Assembly (NCBI RefSeq): GCF_030376615.1
Contig: NZ_JARRAB010000025.1
Location: 1 to 53,654 of the forward strand
Source: Pseudomonas sp. sp1636
GTDB taxonomy: Bacteria; Pseudomonadota; Gammaproteobacteria; Pseudomonadales; Pseudomonadaceae
DNA: 53,654 bases
Reading direction: 5' to 3'
A model generated the notes under the pieces. It did no database searches. It was not told the origin of the DNA and saw only the letters and a program-made list of their open reading frames with translations. Positions 38,535 through 46,558 of the stretch are shown here, one piece after another (position 1 is the first letter of the stretch; every line of letters starts with the position of its first letter). The position numbers and the translations under genes were made by a program.

Positions 38535-39367
38535 GCATTCCCACCGTTCTGGAGAAGATCCTCGCCCGCAAGGCCGAAGAAGTCGCGGCGCGGCGCGCCA
38601 TCGTCGGCCTCGAGGACCTCGAGCGGCAGGCCCGCGCCGCCGATACCCCGCGTGGCTTTGCCCGGGCTCTGCTGGAGCAGGCCAAACGCAAGCAGCCGGC
38701 GGTGATCGCCGAAATCAAGAAGGCCTCGCCGAGCAAGGGGGTGCTGCGCGAGCATTTCGTCCCGGCGGACATCGCCCGCAGTTATCAGGCCGGTGGGGCG
38801 ACCTGCCTGTCGGTGTTGACCGACGTGGATTTCTTTCAGGGCGCCGACCGCTACCTGCAGGAAGCGCGCAACGCCTGTGCCCTGCCGGTGATCCGCAAGG
38901 ACTTCATGATCGACCCCTACCAGATCGTCGAGTCCCGGGCCCTGGGCGCCGATTGCGTGCTGCTGATAGTCGCGGCGCTGTCCGATGCGCAGCTGGCCGA
39001 GCTGGCGGCGACCGCCAAGGCCTTCGACCTCGACGTGCTGGTCGAGGTGCACGATGGCGATGAGTTGGAACGGGCGCTGAATACCCTGGACACGCCGCTG
39101 GTAGGGGTCAACAACCGCAACCTGCACACCTTCGAGCTCAATCTGGAGACCACTCTGGATCTGTTGCCGCGAATCCCGCGCGACCGCCTGGTGGTGACCG
39201 AGAGCGGCATCCTCAACCGCGCCGACGTCGAGTTGATGGAAATCAGCGAGGTCTATGCCTTCCTGGTCGGCGAGGCCTTCATGCGTGCGGAGAATCCGGG
39301 GGCCGAACTGGAACGGCTGTTCTTCCCCGAGCGCCGGCGGGTGATTGCCAGCTCCGATGTGGACTGA
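38531..39367 (+). CDS. trpC: Indole-3-glycerol phosphate synthase
   Basis: Closes the indole ring to give indole-3-glycerol phosphate. GTG at 38531 gives (M)SIPTVLEKILARKAEEVAARR, 278 residues, a monofunctional TIM barrel with AEIKKASPSKGVL (about 57-69) and the catalytic lysine and glutamate segments DVDFFQG and RKDFMID. It is not fused to TrpF, as usual in Pseudomonas, where trpF and trpBA lie elsewhere. Followed by a strong terminator. Confidence 0.97.
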   Translation: MSIPTVLEKILARKAEEVAARRAIVGLEDLERQARAADTPRGFARALLEQAKRKQPAVIAEIKKASPSKGVLREHFVPADIARSYQAGGATCLSVLTDVDFFQGADRYLQEARNACALPVIRKDFMIDPYQIVESRALGADCVLLIVAALSDAQLAELAATAKAFDLDVLVEVHDGDELERALNTLDTPLVGVNNRNLHTFELNLETTLDLLPRIPRDRLVVTESGILNRADVELMEISEVYAFLVGEAFMRAENPGAELERLFFPERRRVIASSDVD

Positions 39368-39378
39368 TCCAGGCGAAT

Positions 39379-39408
39379 AAAAAACCGGCGCATGCGCCGG
39401 TTTTTTTT
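39379..39408. terminator. Bidirectional terminator between trpC and vfr
   Basis: AAAAAACCGGCG-CAT-GCGCCGG followed by TTTTTTTT gives a GC stem flanked by A and T runs. It can end both the trpEGDC transcript on plus and the vfr transcript on minus, which converge here. Confidence 0.92.
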
Positions 39409-39421
39409 ATACCCGGCGACT

Positions 39422-40066
39422 TCAGCGGGTGCCGAACACCACCATGGTTTTACCTTTGACGTGAACCAGACCCTGCTCTTCCAGGGCCTTGAGCACACGG
39501 CCGACCATCTCGCGCGAACAGCCGACGATGCGGCCAATTTCCTGGCGGGTGATCTTGATCTGCATACCGTCCGGGTGGGTCATGGCGTCCGGTTGCTTGC
39601 ACAGGTCGAGCAGGGTGCGCGCGACGCGGCCGGTGACGTCGAGGAAGGCCAGGTCGCCGACCTTGCGCGTGGTGTTGCGCAGGCGTTCGGCCATCTGGCT
39701 GCCGAGGGCGTAGAGGATGTCCGGGTCTTGCTGGGTCAGTTCACGGAACTTGGCGTAGCTGAGCTCCGCTACTTCGCATTCGGTCTTGGCGCGCACCCAG
39801 GCGCTGCGTTCTTTCTCCGTGCCATCCTTGTCGAACAGGCCCATCTCGCCGAAGAAGTCGCCGGGGTTGAGGTAGGCGATGATCATTTCGCGGCCATCGT
39901 CGTCCTCGATGAGGATGGTGACCGAACCCTTGACGATGAAGAACAGGGTTTCGCAGCGATCGCCTGCATAGATGATGGTGCTTTTGGCCGTATAGCGCCG
40001 ACGGTGACAATGCGCGAGGAGTTTGTCGAGGTTCTTGATTTTAGGTGTAAGGGTTATTGCAACCAT
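39422..40066 (-). CDS. vfr: cAMP receptor protein Vfr (CRP family)
   Basis: Global cAMP-dependent transcription factor; in P. aeruginosa it drives virulence, quorum-sensing and type IV pilus genes. The 214-residue product equals Vfr length. It has the cyclic-nucleotide beta-roll with GDFFGEMGLFD and RSAWVRAKT (the cAMP-binding E and R/S region). The C-terminal helix-turn-helix is ITRQEIGRIVGCSREMVGRVL. It is convergent with trpC and divergent from the OsmC gene, the PAO1 order. The 233-base upstream gap has an inverted repeat at 40128-40143. Confidence 0.96.
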   Translation of the reverse strand: MVAITLTPKIKNLDKLLAHCHRRRYTAKSTIIYAGDRCETLFFIVKGSVTILIEDDDGREMIIAYLNPGDFFGEMGLFDKDGTEKERSAWVRAKTECEVAELSYAKFRELTQQDPDILYALGSQMAERLRNTTRKVGDLAFLDVTGRVARTLLDLCKQPDAMTHPDGMQIKITRQEIGRIVGCSREMVGRVLKALEEQGLVHVKGKTMVVFGTR

Positions 40067-40127
40067 GCCCGAGTCCTGAAAATAAAAAGGTAAGCCTTTG
40101 TCTGACTGGCAATTTCTTATAGTTATA

Positions 40128-40143
40128 TGGCACCAGTGTGCCA
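40128..40143 (-). promoter_or_regulatory. Inverted repeat upstream of vfr
   Basis: TGGCAC-CAGT-GTGCCA, a perfect 6-bp dyad, lies 62-77 bases before the vfr start, beside AT-rich CATATAACTATAAG that may hold the -10. It does not match the Vfr/CRP half-site. Operator for an unknown factor or a promoter-region coincidence. Confidence 0.35.
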
Positions 40144-40299
40144 GTAATTCGACGTCAGCTTAACCGTCGCGCCAAGGCCAGGGCCGGTTTTGCGACATGG
40201 CTAACATCTAGTCGTGGAACTTTCATGCAGAAGGCTGCAGCCAGGCGTCGAAAAGGGCTGTGCTAAGCTGCGTTCCTTTTTAACAGCGGAGGCTTGGTA

Positions 40300-40722
40300 A
40301 TGAAAGCGCGCATTCAATGGGCCGGCGAAGCCCTGTTTCTTGGCGAGTCGGGCAGCGGTCATGCGGTGGTGATGGATGGCCCGCCGGAGAGCGGTGGCCG
40401 CAACCTGGGTGTGCGCCCGATGGAGATGCTGCTGATCGGCCTGGGCGGTTGCAGCAACTTCGATGTGGTCAGCATCCTGAAAAAATCCAGGCAGTCGGTA
40501 GAGAGTTGTGAAGCCTTTCTCGAGGCCGAGCGCGCCACCGAGGAACCCAAGGTGTTCACCAAGATCCACCTGCATTTCGTGGTCAAGGGCCGAGGCTTGA
40601 AAGAGGCTCAGGTCAAGCGTGCAGTGGAGCTGTCGGCGGAGAAGTATTGCTCGGCCTCGATCATGCTCGGTCGTGCCGGGGTCGAGATCAGCCACGATTA
40701 CGAGATTGTCGAGCTGGGTTAG
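40300..40722 (+). CDS. OsmC/Ohr-family protein
   Basis: Small redox protein of the OsmC superfamily, probably a peroxidase-like thiol enzyme or a relative of unknown substrate. ATG at 40300 has GGAGG eight bases upstream and gives 140 residues, MKARIQWAGEALFLGES. The conserved GLGGCSNFDVVSIL segment (about 48-61) carries one active-site cysteine and CSAS a later one. The YhfA-like subgroup matches best. In PAO1 the equivalent gene lies between vfr and speD; no speD follows here. Confidence 0.88.
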   Translation: MKARIQWAGEALFLGESGSGHAVVMDGPPESGGRNLGVRPMEMLLIGLGGCSNFDVVSILKKSRQSVESCEAFLEAERATEEPKVFTKIHLHFVVKGRGLKEAQVKRAVELSAEKYCSASIMLGRAGVEISHDYEIVELG

Positions 40723-40806
40723 ACGCCGCGCCACATTACAAGCCTCAAGTAAAAGTCGGACGGCGTTCGGCCGTGCGAGCACCGGTACACTGACGGCTGC
40801 TTGCTG

Positions 40807-41454
40807 CTAGAGGCGGTAGGTGCTCTTGGTCATCACCTTGGCCAGCAGGCTCATGCCGAACTTGAGCGGCGCCGGGAAGCGCAGGCCGCCGGCCTCCAGA
40901 GCATTGCAGGCGTGCTGCTCTTCGTCGACGCGCATCTGTTCAAGAATGGCGCGGGACTTCTGGTCTTGCTCGGGTATCTGCAACAGGTGCTCGTCCAGGT
41001 GCTTGACCACCTGATCTTCGGTGGCGGCGACAAATCCCAGGCTGATCTTGTCGCTGATCAGGCCGGTCACTGCGCCGACGCCAAAAGACAGGCCATAAAA
41101 CAGCGGATTGAGCACGCTCGGGTGGCTGCCCAGCTGACGGATACGCTGCTCGCACCAGGCCAGATGATCGATTTCCTCATCGGCGGCCTGTTCCATGGCC
41201 GTACGCACCTGCGCGAGCTTGGCGGTCAGCGCCTGGCCTTGATACAGCGCCTGGGCGCAGACTTCCCCGGTGTGGTTGATACGCATCAGGCCGGCGACAT
41301 GCCGCGTGGTGGGCTCATCCAGTTCGGTCTCCGCCTGCACGATGGCTGGCGAGGGGCGACTGGGCTGGCCGCTGAAGGGAAGCAAGGTACGCAGAGCCGC
41401 GTCCGCTTGCAGGAACAGGCGGTCTACGGGGGAGTAGTGACGTTCGCTGGCCAT
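40807..41454 (-). CDS. coq7: Ubiquinone biosynthesis hydroxylase Coq7
   Basis: Di-iron monooxygenase that hydroxylates demethoxyubiquinol in the penultimate ring step of ubiquinone synthesis; membrane-associated. ATG at 41454 gives 215 residues, MASERHYSPVDRLFLQADAAL. The di-iron motifs HTGEVCAQALYQGQ, EEIDHLAWCEQR and DEEQHACNA supply the E and ExxH ligands. Convergent with the OsmC-like gene. Confidence 0.95.
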   Translation of the reverse strand: MASERHYSPVDRLFLQADAALRTLLPFSGQPSRPSPAIVQAETELDEPTTRHVAGLMRINHTGEVCAQALYQGQALTAKLAQVRTAMEQAADEEIDHLAWCEQRIRQLGSHPSVLNPLFYGLSFGVGAVTGLISDKISLGFVAATEDQVVKHLDEHLLQIPEQDQKSRAILEQMRVDEEQHACNALEAGGLRFPAPLKFGMSLLAKVMTKSTYRL

Positions 41455-41547
41455 CGGGCGCCTCCGGCGAGAAGAGAGCGGCAAGTCTACTCCAATCGGC
41501 GTGCCGCGGCTTGACCGGCGTCAGGGCCATTCGGCAGGGGGCGTTGT

Positions 41548-41886
41548 TCAGCCCGGCGGCCAGGTCATCTGCCGTTGCCCCAGGACGTGCATATGGATGT
41601 GGTAAACGGTTTGCCCGCCCAGTTCATTGCAATTCATCACCACGCGAAAACCCTGTTCGCAGCCTTGTTCTTTGGCCAGGCGCTGGGCGGTATAGAGAAT
41701 GTGCCCGGCCAGGGCTTTGTCGTCTTCGCCGAGGTCGTTGAGGGTATGAATGTGCTTTTTCGGGATCACCAGAAAATGCACCGGGGCCTTGGGGCCAATA
41801 TCGTGGAAGGCGAACACCTGATCGTCTTCGTAAAGCTTGCGCGCGGGTATTTCCCCAGCGACGATCTTGCAGAACAGACAGTCCAT
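41548..41886 (-). CDS. hinT: HIT-family purine nucleoside phosphoramidase HinT
   Basis: Hydrolyses AMP-lysine-type phosphoramidates; cytoplasmic homodimer. The 112-residue product begins MDCLFCKIVAGEIPARKLYED and has the histidine triad HIHMHV near the C-terminus (catalytic last His). Small size and C-terminal MTWPPG match the HinT group. Upstream of it stands the second 146-bp repeat. Confidence 0.95.
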   Translation of the reverse strand: MDCLFCKIVAGEIPARKLYEDDQVFAFHDIGPKAPVHFLVIPKKHIHTLNDLGEDDKALAGHILYTAQRLAKEQGCEQGFRVVMNCNELGGQTVYHIHMHVLGQRQMTWPPG

Positions 41887-41923
41887 GGGACAGTCTCCTG
41901 GCCTGTTGAATGAGGCCCGAGTC

Positions 41924-42069
41924 TAGCAGGCCGTTGAAAAATGTAGCGAGCGACGGCTAGGCAAGGCGAAATCAGCCGAAAAAGCGGAGTGTACGAGCAG
42001 TACATGAGCATTTTGAGGCCGATTTCAACGCCGCATAGCCGAGCGCAGTAGTTTTTCAACGGCCTGCTA
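41924..42069. repeat. 146-bp palindromic MITE-like repeat, copy 2
   Basis: Ends TAGCAGGCCGTTGAAAAA and TTTTTCAACGGCCTGCTA are perfect 18-bp inverted copies, exactly 146 bases apart end to end, the same size as the element at 3627-3772. The interior shares AAGCGGAGTGTACGAG, ATGAGCATTT and GATTTCAACGCCGC with it. It is directly upstream of the AAA ATPase gene and hinT, so it may add promoter or termination function to both. Confidence 0.85.
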
Positions 42070-42115
42070 ACGGGTTGGGTCGATCCCGGCCAGAAGGCCG
42101 CCACAAGGAGCGGGT

Positions 42116-43597
42116 GTGAAGAACGATATCCATGATCTGGGCCTGGTGCTCGATTCCAAGGTCAAGCTGATCCTTATCGAGTCCTGGGATGAGCCGCGCG
42201 TGCTGCAAACCCTGACCGGCTTGGCGCTCAAGCGCGGTCTCGGGTTGCATATCTGGTCGGCGACCGAGGGCCTGCAGGGTCTCGGCTTTGCTGGCGAGCC
42301 GCGGGGCGAGGGCGCGACCGAAGAGCCGGAAGCCGCGTTGCGGCTGGTCAAGGCCGATCCGCAGGCCAATTTGTATGTGTTCTGCGACCTGCATCCCTTC
42401 CTCGATGACAACCCCAGGCTGGTGCGCCTGCTCAAAGAGGTCGCCATGCGCGATGCGTTACATGCGCCGACCCTGGTATTGGTTTCCCATGCCTGCAAGT
42501 TACCGGCGGAGGTGCAGCGCTTCGCCGCGCGCTTCAGTCTGGCCCTGCCGGCGGAAGACGAGTTGCTGGCCATCGTGCGCGAGGAAGCCAGCCGCTGGAG
42601 CGAGCGTAATCGCAATGCCCGGGTGCGCACCGATAATCGCACCTTGCAGCAGGTGGTGAAGAACCTGCGCGGCTTGAGCCATGCCGAAGCCCGGATGCTG
42701 GCGCGCAATGTGATCTGCGATGACGGCGCGATCACCCAGGAGGATTTGCCGGAGTTGAACAAGACCAAGTTCCAGTTACTGGATCTTGAGGGGGTGTTGA
42801 GCTTCGAATACGACACCGCACGCTTCGCCGATGTCGGCGGCTTGAGCACCCTGAAGCGCTGGCTGGGCGAACGCCAGGGGATTTTTCTCGAGGGCAAGGG
42901 CGTCGACCTGCCCAAGGGCATGCTGCTGGTCGGCGTGCAGGGCGGCGGCAAGAGCCTGGCCGCCAAGGCCGTGGCCGGATTGTGGGGCTTGCCCCTGCTG
43001 CGTCTGGACTTTGCCTGCCTGTACAACAAGTTCTTTGGCGAGACCGAGCGCAACCTGCGTGAGGCCTTGCGGCTTGCCGAGCAGATGGCGCCCTGCGTGC
43101 TGTGGGTCGACGAGATCGAGAAAGGTCTGGCCAGCGGCGAGCATGACGGCGGCGTCAGCCAGCGTGTGCTCGGCACCCTGCTGACCTGGATGGCCGAACG
43201 CAAGGCGCCGGTATTCATGGTGGCGACCGCCAACGCTATCCAGCGCCTGCCGCCCGAGTTGGTGCGCAAGGGCCGTTTCGATGAGCTGTTCTTCGTCGAC
43301 TTGCCGGATCGGGCCGTGCGCGCGGAGATCTTCCGCATTCATCTGCTGCGGCGCGAGCTGGAGCCCAGCGGCTTCGATCTGCCTCTGCTGGCGCTTGCCA
43401 GCGAGGGATTCTCCGGGGCGGAGATCGAGCAGGCGGTGGTCAGCGCCCTGTATGCCGCCCAGGCGCAGCAACAGGCGGTGGATCAGGCCTTGCTGCTGCA
43501 CAGCATCCAGAGCACTGCACCCTTGTCGGTGGTGATGGCCGAAGACCTCAATGCCCTGCGCGCCTGGGCCCGGGGCCGTACGGTCAGCGCCAATTGA
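42116..43597 (+). CDS. AAA ATPase (Ycf46-like)
   Basis: AAA+ ATPase of the Ycf46-like group, biological role unknown. GTG at 42116 with AAGGAG upstream gives 493 residues. The N-terminal 220 residues are a degenerate, non-ATP-binding region. The AAA module follows: Walker A GVQGGGKS (273-280, with Gln where most have Pro), Walker B CVLWVDE (327-333), a sensor segment VATANAI and an arginine-finger region RKGRFDELFF. Stands alone between the repeat and an opposing gene, as PA0657 does in PAO1. Confidence 0.88.
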   Translation: MKNDIHDLGLVLDSKVKLILIESWDEPRVLQTLTGLALKRGLGLHIWSATEGLQGLGFAGEPRGEGATEEPEAALRLVKADPQANLYVFCDLHPFLDDNPRLVRLLKEVAMRDALHAPTLVLVSHACKLPAEVQRFAARFSLALPAEDELLAIVREEASRWSERNRNARVRTDNRTLQQVVKNLRGLSHAEARMLARNVICDDGAITQEDLPELNKTKFQLLDLEGVLSFEYDTARFADVGGLSTLKRWLGERQGIFLEGKGVDLPKGMLLVGVQGGGKSLAAKAVAGLWGLPLLRLDFACLYNKFFGETERNLREALRLAEQMAPCVLWVDEIEKGLASGEHDGGVSQRVLGTLLTWMAERKAPVFMVATANAIQRLPPELVRKGRFDELFFVDLPDRAVRAEIFRIHLLRRELEPSGFDLPLLALASEGFSGAEIEQAVVSALYAAQAQQQAVDQALLLHSIQSTAPLSVVMAEDLNALRAWARGRTVSAN

Positions 43598-43687
43598 GCG
43601 TCTTAGCCTAGTCGGCGTGGCAGCGCTTCGGCCAGGGTCTCTGGGTTGTCTGGGCCGGCGGCCGAATTGCCGCGGCCCAGTGATCGC

Positions 43688-44686
43688 TCAGGTGCCGGGT
43701 GTACCCAGCGCGCTCAGATCCATGCCGCTGAGCGCCAGGCCAAGCATGGCGAAGCCACCGAGGAACAGGGCCAGCAGGCTGCCGACCAGCAGTGCCAGGA
43801 ACAGCCCGGCGAGTATCTTGACTGCCGTGCTGTTGGCGGGTGGTGGCGGGCCAAAACGATTGGCGCCTTGGCTGCCGGGAGCTGCCAGCATCAGCAGCCA
43901 GAACAGGCTGTTGACGATGGGTACGATGTTGAGCAGCAACAGCCAGCCACTCCAGCCTATGTCATGCAGGCGCTGCGCACCGATCTGTACACTGACCACC
44001 AGCATGCCGATCAGCACGGCGACGCTCAATATGCCGCCAAGCACCTCGGAAATGTTGGCGGCAATCGCCACCACGCCCATGACCCCGGTGGCGGCGAACA
44101 TCAGCACCAGCGACCAGGCCAGGTAGCGCAGACGGCCGATCCGCCCGTCGATCGAGAACACATTCAGTTCGGCGAACGCAGGCAGCGCTTCACCCACCGC
44201 CGCCTGAGGCGTGGCATAGGGGGCGTTGGCCGAGTCGCGGGCCGTGCTCGGGGCATTCGTCGTTGCCGCATCCGTAAGCATGGCTTGGCGGGCGATGAAT
44301 TTCTCGATGATGATGCCGCAGGCCGAACACTCGACCGCCTTGGTTTGCTGGTGACCGCACTTGGGGCAGGTCATCGTGCGGGGGCTGGCCGCTTCGTCGG
44401 CACTCCCTGCCGCGCGGTGATCTTCGGTATCCACCAGGCTCAGGCTGGCGACCAGATCCGGCTCCTTGCGCGCTTTCGCTCCCGCGCGGTGCAGGGCCGC
44501 GAGGTATTGGTCGGCTTCGCTTTCCTGCAGATCGCGTTTGATCGCGATGGTGCTGCCACTGAATAGCGAGTTGATCCGCGTGCGGTCACTTTTGAACAGG
44601 CGTGCCAGGTTGTCTTTGGCTGTTTCCAGCGCCACTTCGGGCATTAGTTCGCCATTGAAGACAATCTTGAAACGGGCTTGAGTCAT
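43688..44686 (-). CDS. DUF805 membrane protein with N-terminal zinc ribbon
   Basis: Function unknown. ATG at 44686 gives 332 residues, MTQARFKIVFNGELMPEVAL. Residues 1-90 are a soluble segment, followed by a zinc-ribbon-like Cys set CPKCGHQQTKAVECSACG (C107, C110, C120, C123). A flexible stretch follows, and a DUF805 membrane domain (about 175-300) has three to four hydrophobic helices and the RLHDIGWSG motif. The combination of a cytoplasmic metal-binding head with DUF805 suggests a regulated or partner-binding membrane protein; that is inference. Confidence 0.8.
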   Translation of the reverse strand: MTQARFKIVFNGELMPEVALETAKDNLARLFKSDRTRINSLFSGSTIAIKRDLQESEADQYLAALHRAGAKARKEPDLVASLSLVDTEDHRAAGSADEAASPRTMTCPKCGHQQTKAVECSACGIIIEKFIARQAMLTDAATTNAPSTARDSANAPYATPQAAVGEALPAFAELNVFSIDGRIGRLRYLAWSLVLMFAATGVMGVVAIAANISEVLGGILSVAVLIGMLVVSVQIGAQRLHDIGWSGWLLLLNIVPIVNSLFWLLMLAAPGSQGANRFGPPPPANSTAVKILAGLFLALLVGSLLALFLGGFAMLGLALSGMDLSALGTPGT

Positions 44687-44730
44687 GCGAGCTTCCTTGT
44701 CGGCGCTATGGGTAAATGGCCGCGATAGCC

Positions 44731-44892
44731 TAGCAGGCTGTCCGCGAATGCCGATTCTTGTAGGGTGGGCCAGGCGCGCGAACTGAGCCACGCGAAACCG
44801 GCGTGCCGCGGCCCTACAGGCGAATGTTGCCGGGTTTGGTTCTTCAGTGCCAATCTGTAGTTTGGCGTCAAGCGCTATTCTCCGACAGCCAC
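44731..44892. repeat. Composite repeat stretch upstream of the DUF805 gene
   Basis: TAGCAGGCTGTCCGCG at 44731 and the reverse-oriented TCTCCGACAGCC at about 44879-44890 are imperfect inverted ends. Between them a second palindrome starts GTAGGGTGGGCC (44760) and ends GGCCCTAC (about 44810-44817). No gene is open here. This and its flanks fill the 327-base interval 44687-45013. Confidence 0.5.
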
Positions 44893-45013
44893 TCGAACAT
44901 AAATATGCCGGCTGCTTCACAGCTTTGCGAGCGGCCTGCAGTTGTCGACATGACCCCGGCCCGGTAATCGGCCTAAGGTGCCGACGTCGTCGAGCAGCCC
45001 GAGGCTTGCCGTG

Positions 45014-45976
45014 TCATCGCGGCCAGCGTTGTTGCAGCAATTGGGCGCGCCGCTGCGCGTCGCGGTATTCGCGATCCAGGCGCGCCACCAGTGCATCGAC
45101 GCTCGGTAGGTCGGCGATGGTGCCGACGCCCTGGCCGGCCGACCACACGGTTTTCCAGGCCTTGGCCTCGTCGCTGATCGGCTTGAGCTTCTCGCCGTAG
45201 TCGATCTCGCCCTTGTTGTGCAACTGCTTGAGGTCGTAGCCGGCCAGTTCCAGACTCTGGCGCATAAAGCTGGCCGGCACGCCGGATACCGCCGGGGTGT
45301 GGAGGATGTCGGCGGCCTGGGCGTCCAGGATCATCTGCTTGTAAGCCGGCGGCGCGTTGTTCTCCTGGGTCGCGATGAAACGGGTGCCGAGGTAGCTCAG
45401 GTCGGCACCGAGCAATTGCGCGGCGAGAATTTCGTGGCCGTGATTGAGGCAGCCGGCAAGCAACAGGGTCTTGTCGAAAAACTGACGGATTTCCGCAATC
45501 AGGGCGAACGGGCTCCAGGTGCCGGCATGGCCGCCGGCGCCAGCGGCGACCGCGATCAGGCCATCGACCCCGGCTTCTGCTGCCTTTTCCGCATGGCGGC
45601 GGGTGGTCACGTCGTGAAATACCAGGCCACCGTAGCCGTGTACCGCATCGACCACTTCCTTGACTGCGCCGAGGCTGGTGATAACGATGGGCACGCGCTG
45701 TTCGATGCAGATCGCGAGATCCGCCTGCAGGCGCGGATTGCTGCCGTGTACGATCAGGTTGACCGCATAGGGCGCGGCCTCGGCCTCCAGGCCGGCGCCG
45801 ATCTCTTCCAGCCAGGCTTCGAAGGCGCCGCTGTCGCGCTGGTTGAGCGCCGGAAAGCTGCCGACGATGCCGTTGCGGCAACAGGCGAGAACCAGTTGCG
45901 GGTTGGACACCAGGAACATCGGGGCGGCCACCACGGGCAGGCGCAGGCGTTGCTCGAGCAGGGCGGGAAGGCTCAT
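45014..45976 (-). CDS. Nitronate monooxygenase family protein
   Basis: FMN-dependent TIM-barrel oxidoreductase of the nitronate monooxygenase/2-nitropropane dioxygenase family. The 320-residue product starts MSLPALLEQRLRLPVVAAPMFLVS. It has the FMN/phosphate-binding AAGAGGHAGTWS segment (about 144-155) and YLGTRFIAT. True physiological substrate is unknown; related enzymes detoxify propionate 3-nitronate. It lies 19 bases downstream of the hemJ stop on the same strand. Confidence 0.88.
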   Translation of the reverse strand: MSLPALLEQRLRLPVVAAPMFLVSNPQLVLACCRNGIVGSFPALNQRDSGAFEAWLEEIGAGLEAEAAPYAVNLIVHGSNPRLQADLAICIEQRVPIVITSLGAVKEVVDAVHGYGGLVFHDVTTRRHAEKAAEAGVDGLIAVAAGAGGHAGTWSPFALIAEIRQFFDKTLLLAGCLNHGHEILAAQLLGADLSYLGTRFIATQENNAPPAYKQMILDAQAADILHTPAVSGVPASFMRQSLELAGYDLKQLHNKGEIDYGEKLKPISDEAKAWKTVWSAGQGVGTIADLPSVDALVARLDREYRDAQRRAQLLQQRWPR

Positions 45977-45995
45977 ACGGATTCCTTGGGCAGGT

Positions 45996-46424
45996 TCAGA
46001 AGGGTTTGACTACGACCAGGATGACGACCGCGAGCAAGACCAGCACCGGCGCCTCATTGAACCAGCGGTAGAACACATGGCTGCGCCGGTTCTCGCCACG
46101 GGCGAAACGCTTGAGCTGGGCGCCGCAGAGATGTTGGTAGCCGATCAGCAGGACGATCAGGCCGAGCTTGGCGTGCATCCAGCCCTGGCTGAAGTAGTAG
46201 CCGGGGTTGAGGCTGAGCAGCCAGATACCGAGAGTCAGGGTGGCGATCATCGACGGCAGCATGATGCCGCGATACAGCTTGCGCTCCATCACGCAGAAAC
46301 GCTCGCGGCTGGTTTGGTCTGCGCTCATGGCGTGGTAGACAAACAGGCGTGGCAGATAGAACAGCCCGGCGAACCAGCAGACCATGGCGATGATGTGCAG
46401 GGCTTTGAGCCACAGAAAGAGCAT
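45996..46424 (-). CDS. hemJ: Protoporphyrinogen IX oxidase HemJ
   Basis: Membrane protein that oxidises protoporphyrinogen IX in haem synthesis. ATG at 46424 gives MLFLWLKALHIIAMVCWFAG, 142 residues with four hydrophobic helices and the essential family histidine H10. The LPRLFVYH and LYRGIMLP stretches are conserved. The frame extends 20 codons upstream without family features. Followed by the nitronate monooxygenase gene and divergent from argC. Confidence 0.88.
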   Translation of the reverse strand: MLFLWLKALHIIAMVCWFAGLFYLPRLFVYHAMSADQTSRERFCVMERKLYRGIMLPSMIATLTLGIWLLSLNPGYYFSQGWMHAKLGLIVLLIGYQHLCGAQLKRFARGENRRSHVFYRWFNEAPVLVLLAVVILVVVKPF

Positions 46425-46558
46425 TGTTTGACTCCCGGAAGAATAAATTGGCTCGATAGTAGTGGCCTGTGCCCGATACGTCATCTGCGCGGTTGGCCGT
46501 TGGCGGTTACGGCCTTATCATCGACAGCTTTCCAATGGCTTTTTGCAAGGGGCAAGTG

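Noticed and set aside
40128..40143. Sigma-54 promoter near vfr (TGGCAC followed by TGCC)
   Set aside because: The GG and GC elements are one base too close on both strands for a -24/-12 promoter.
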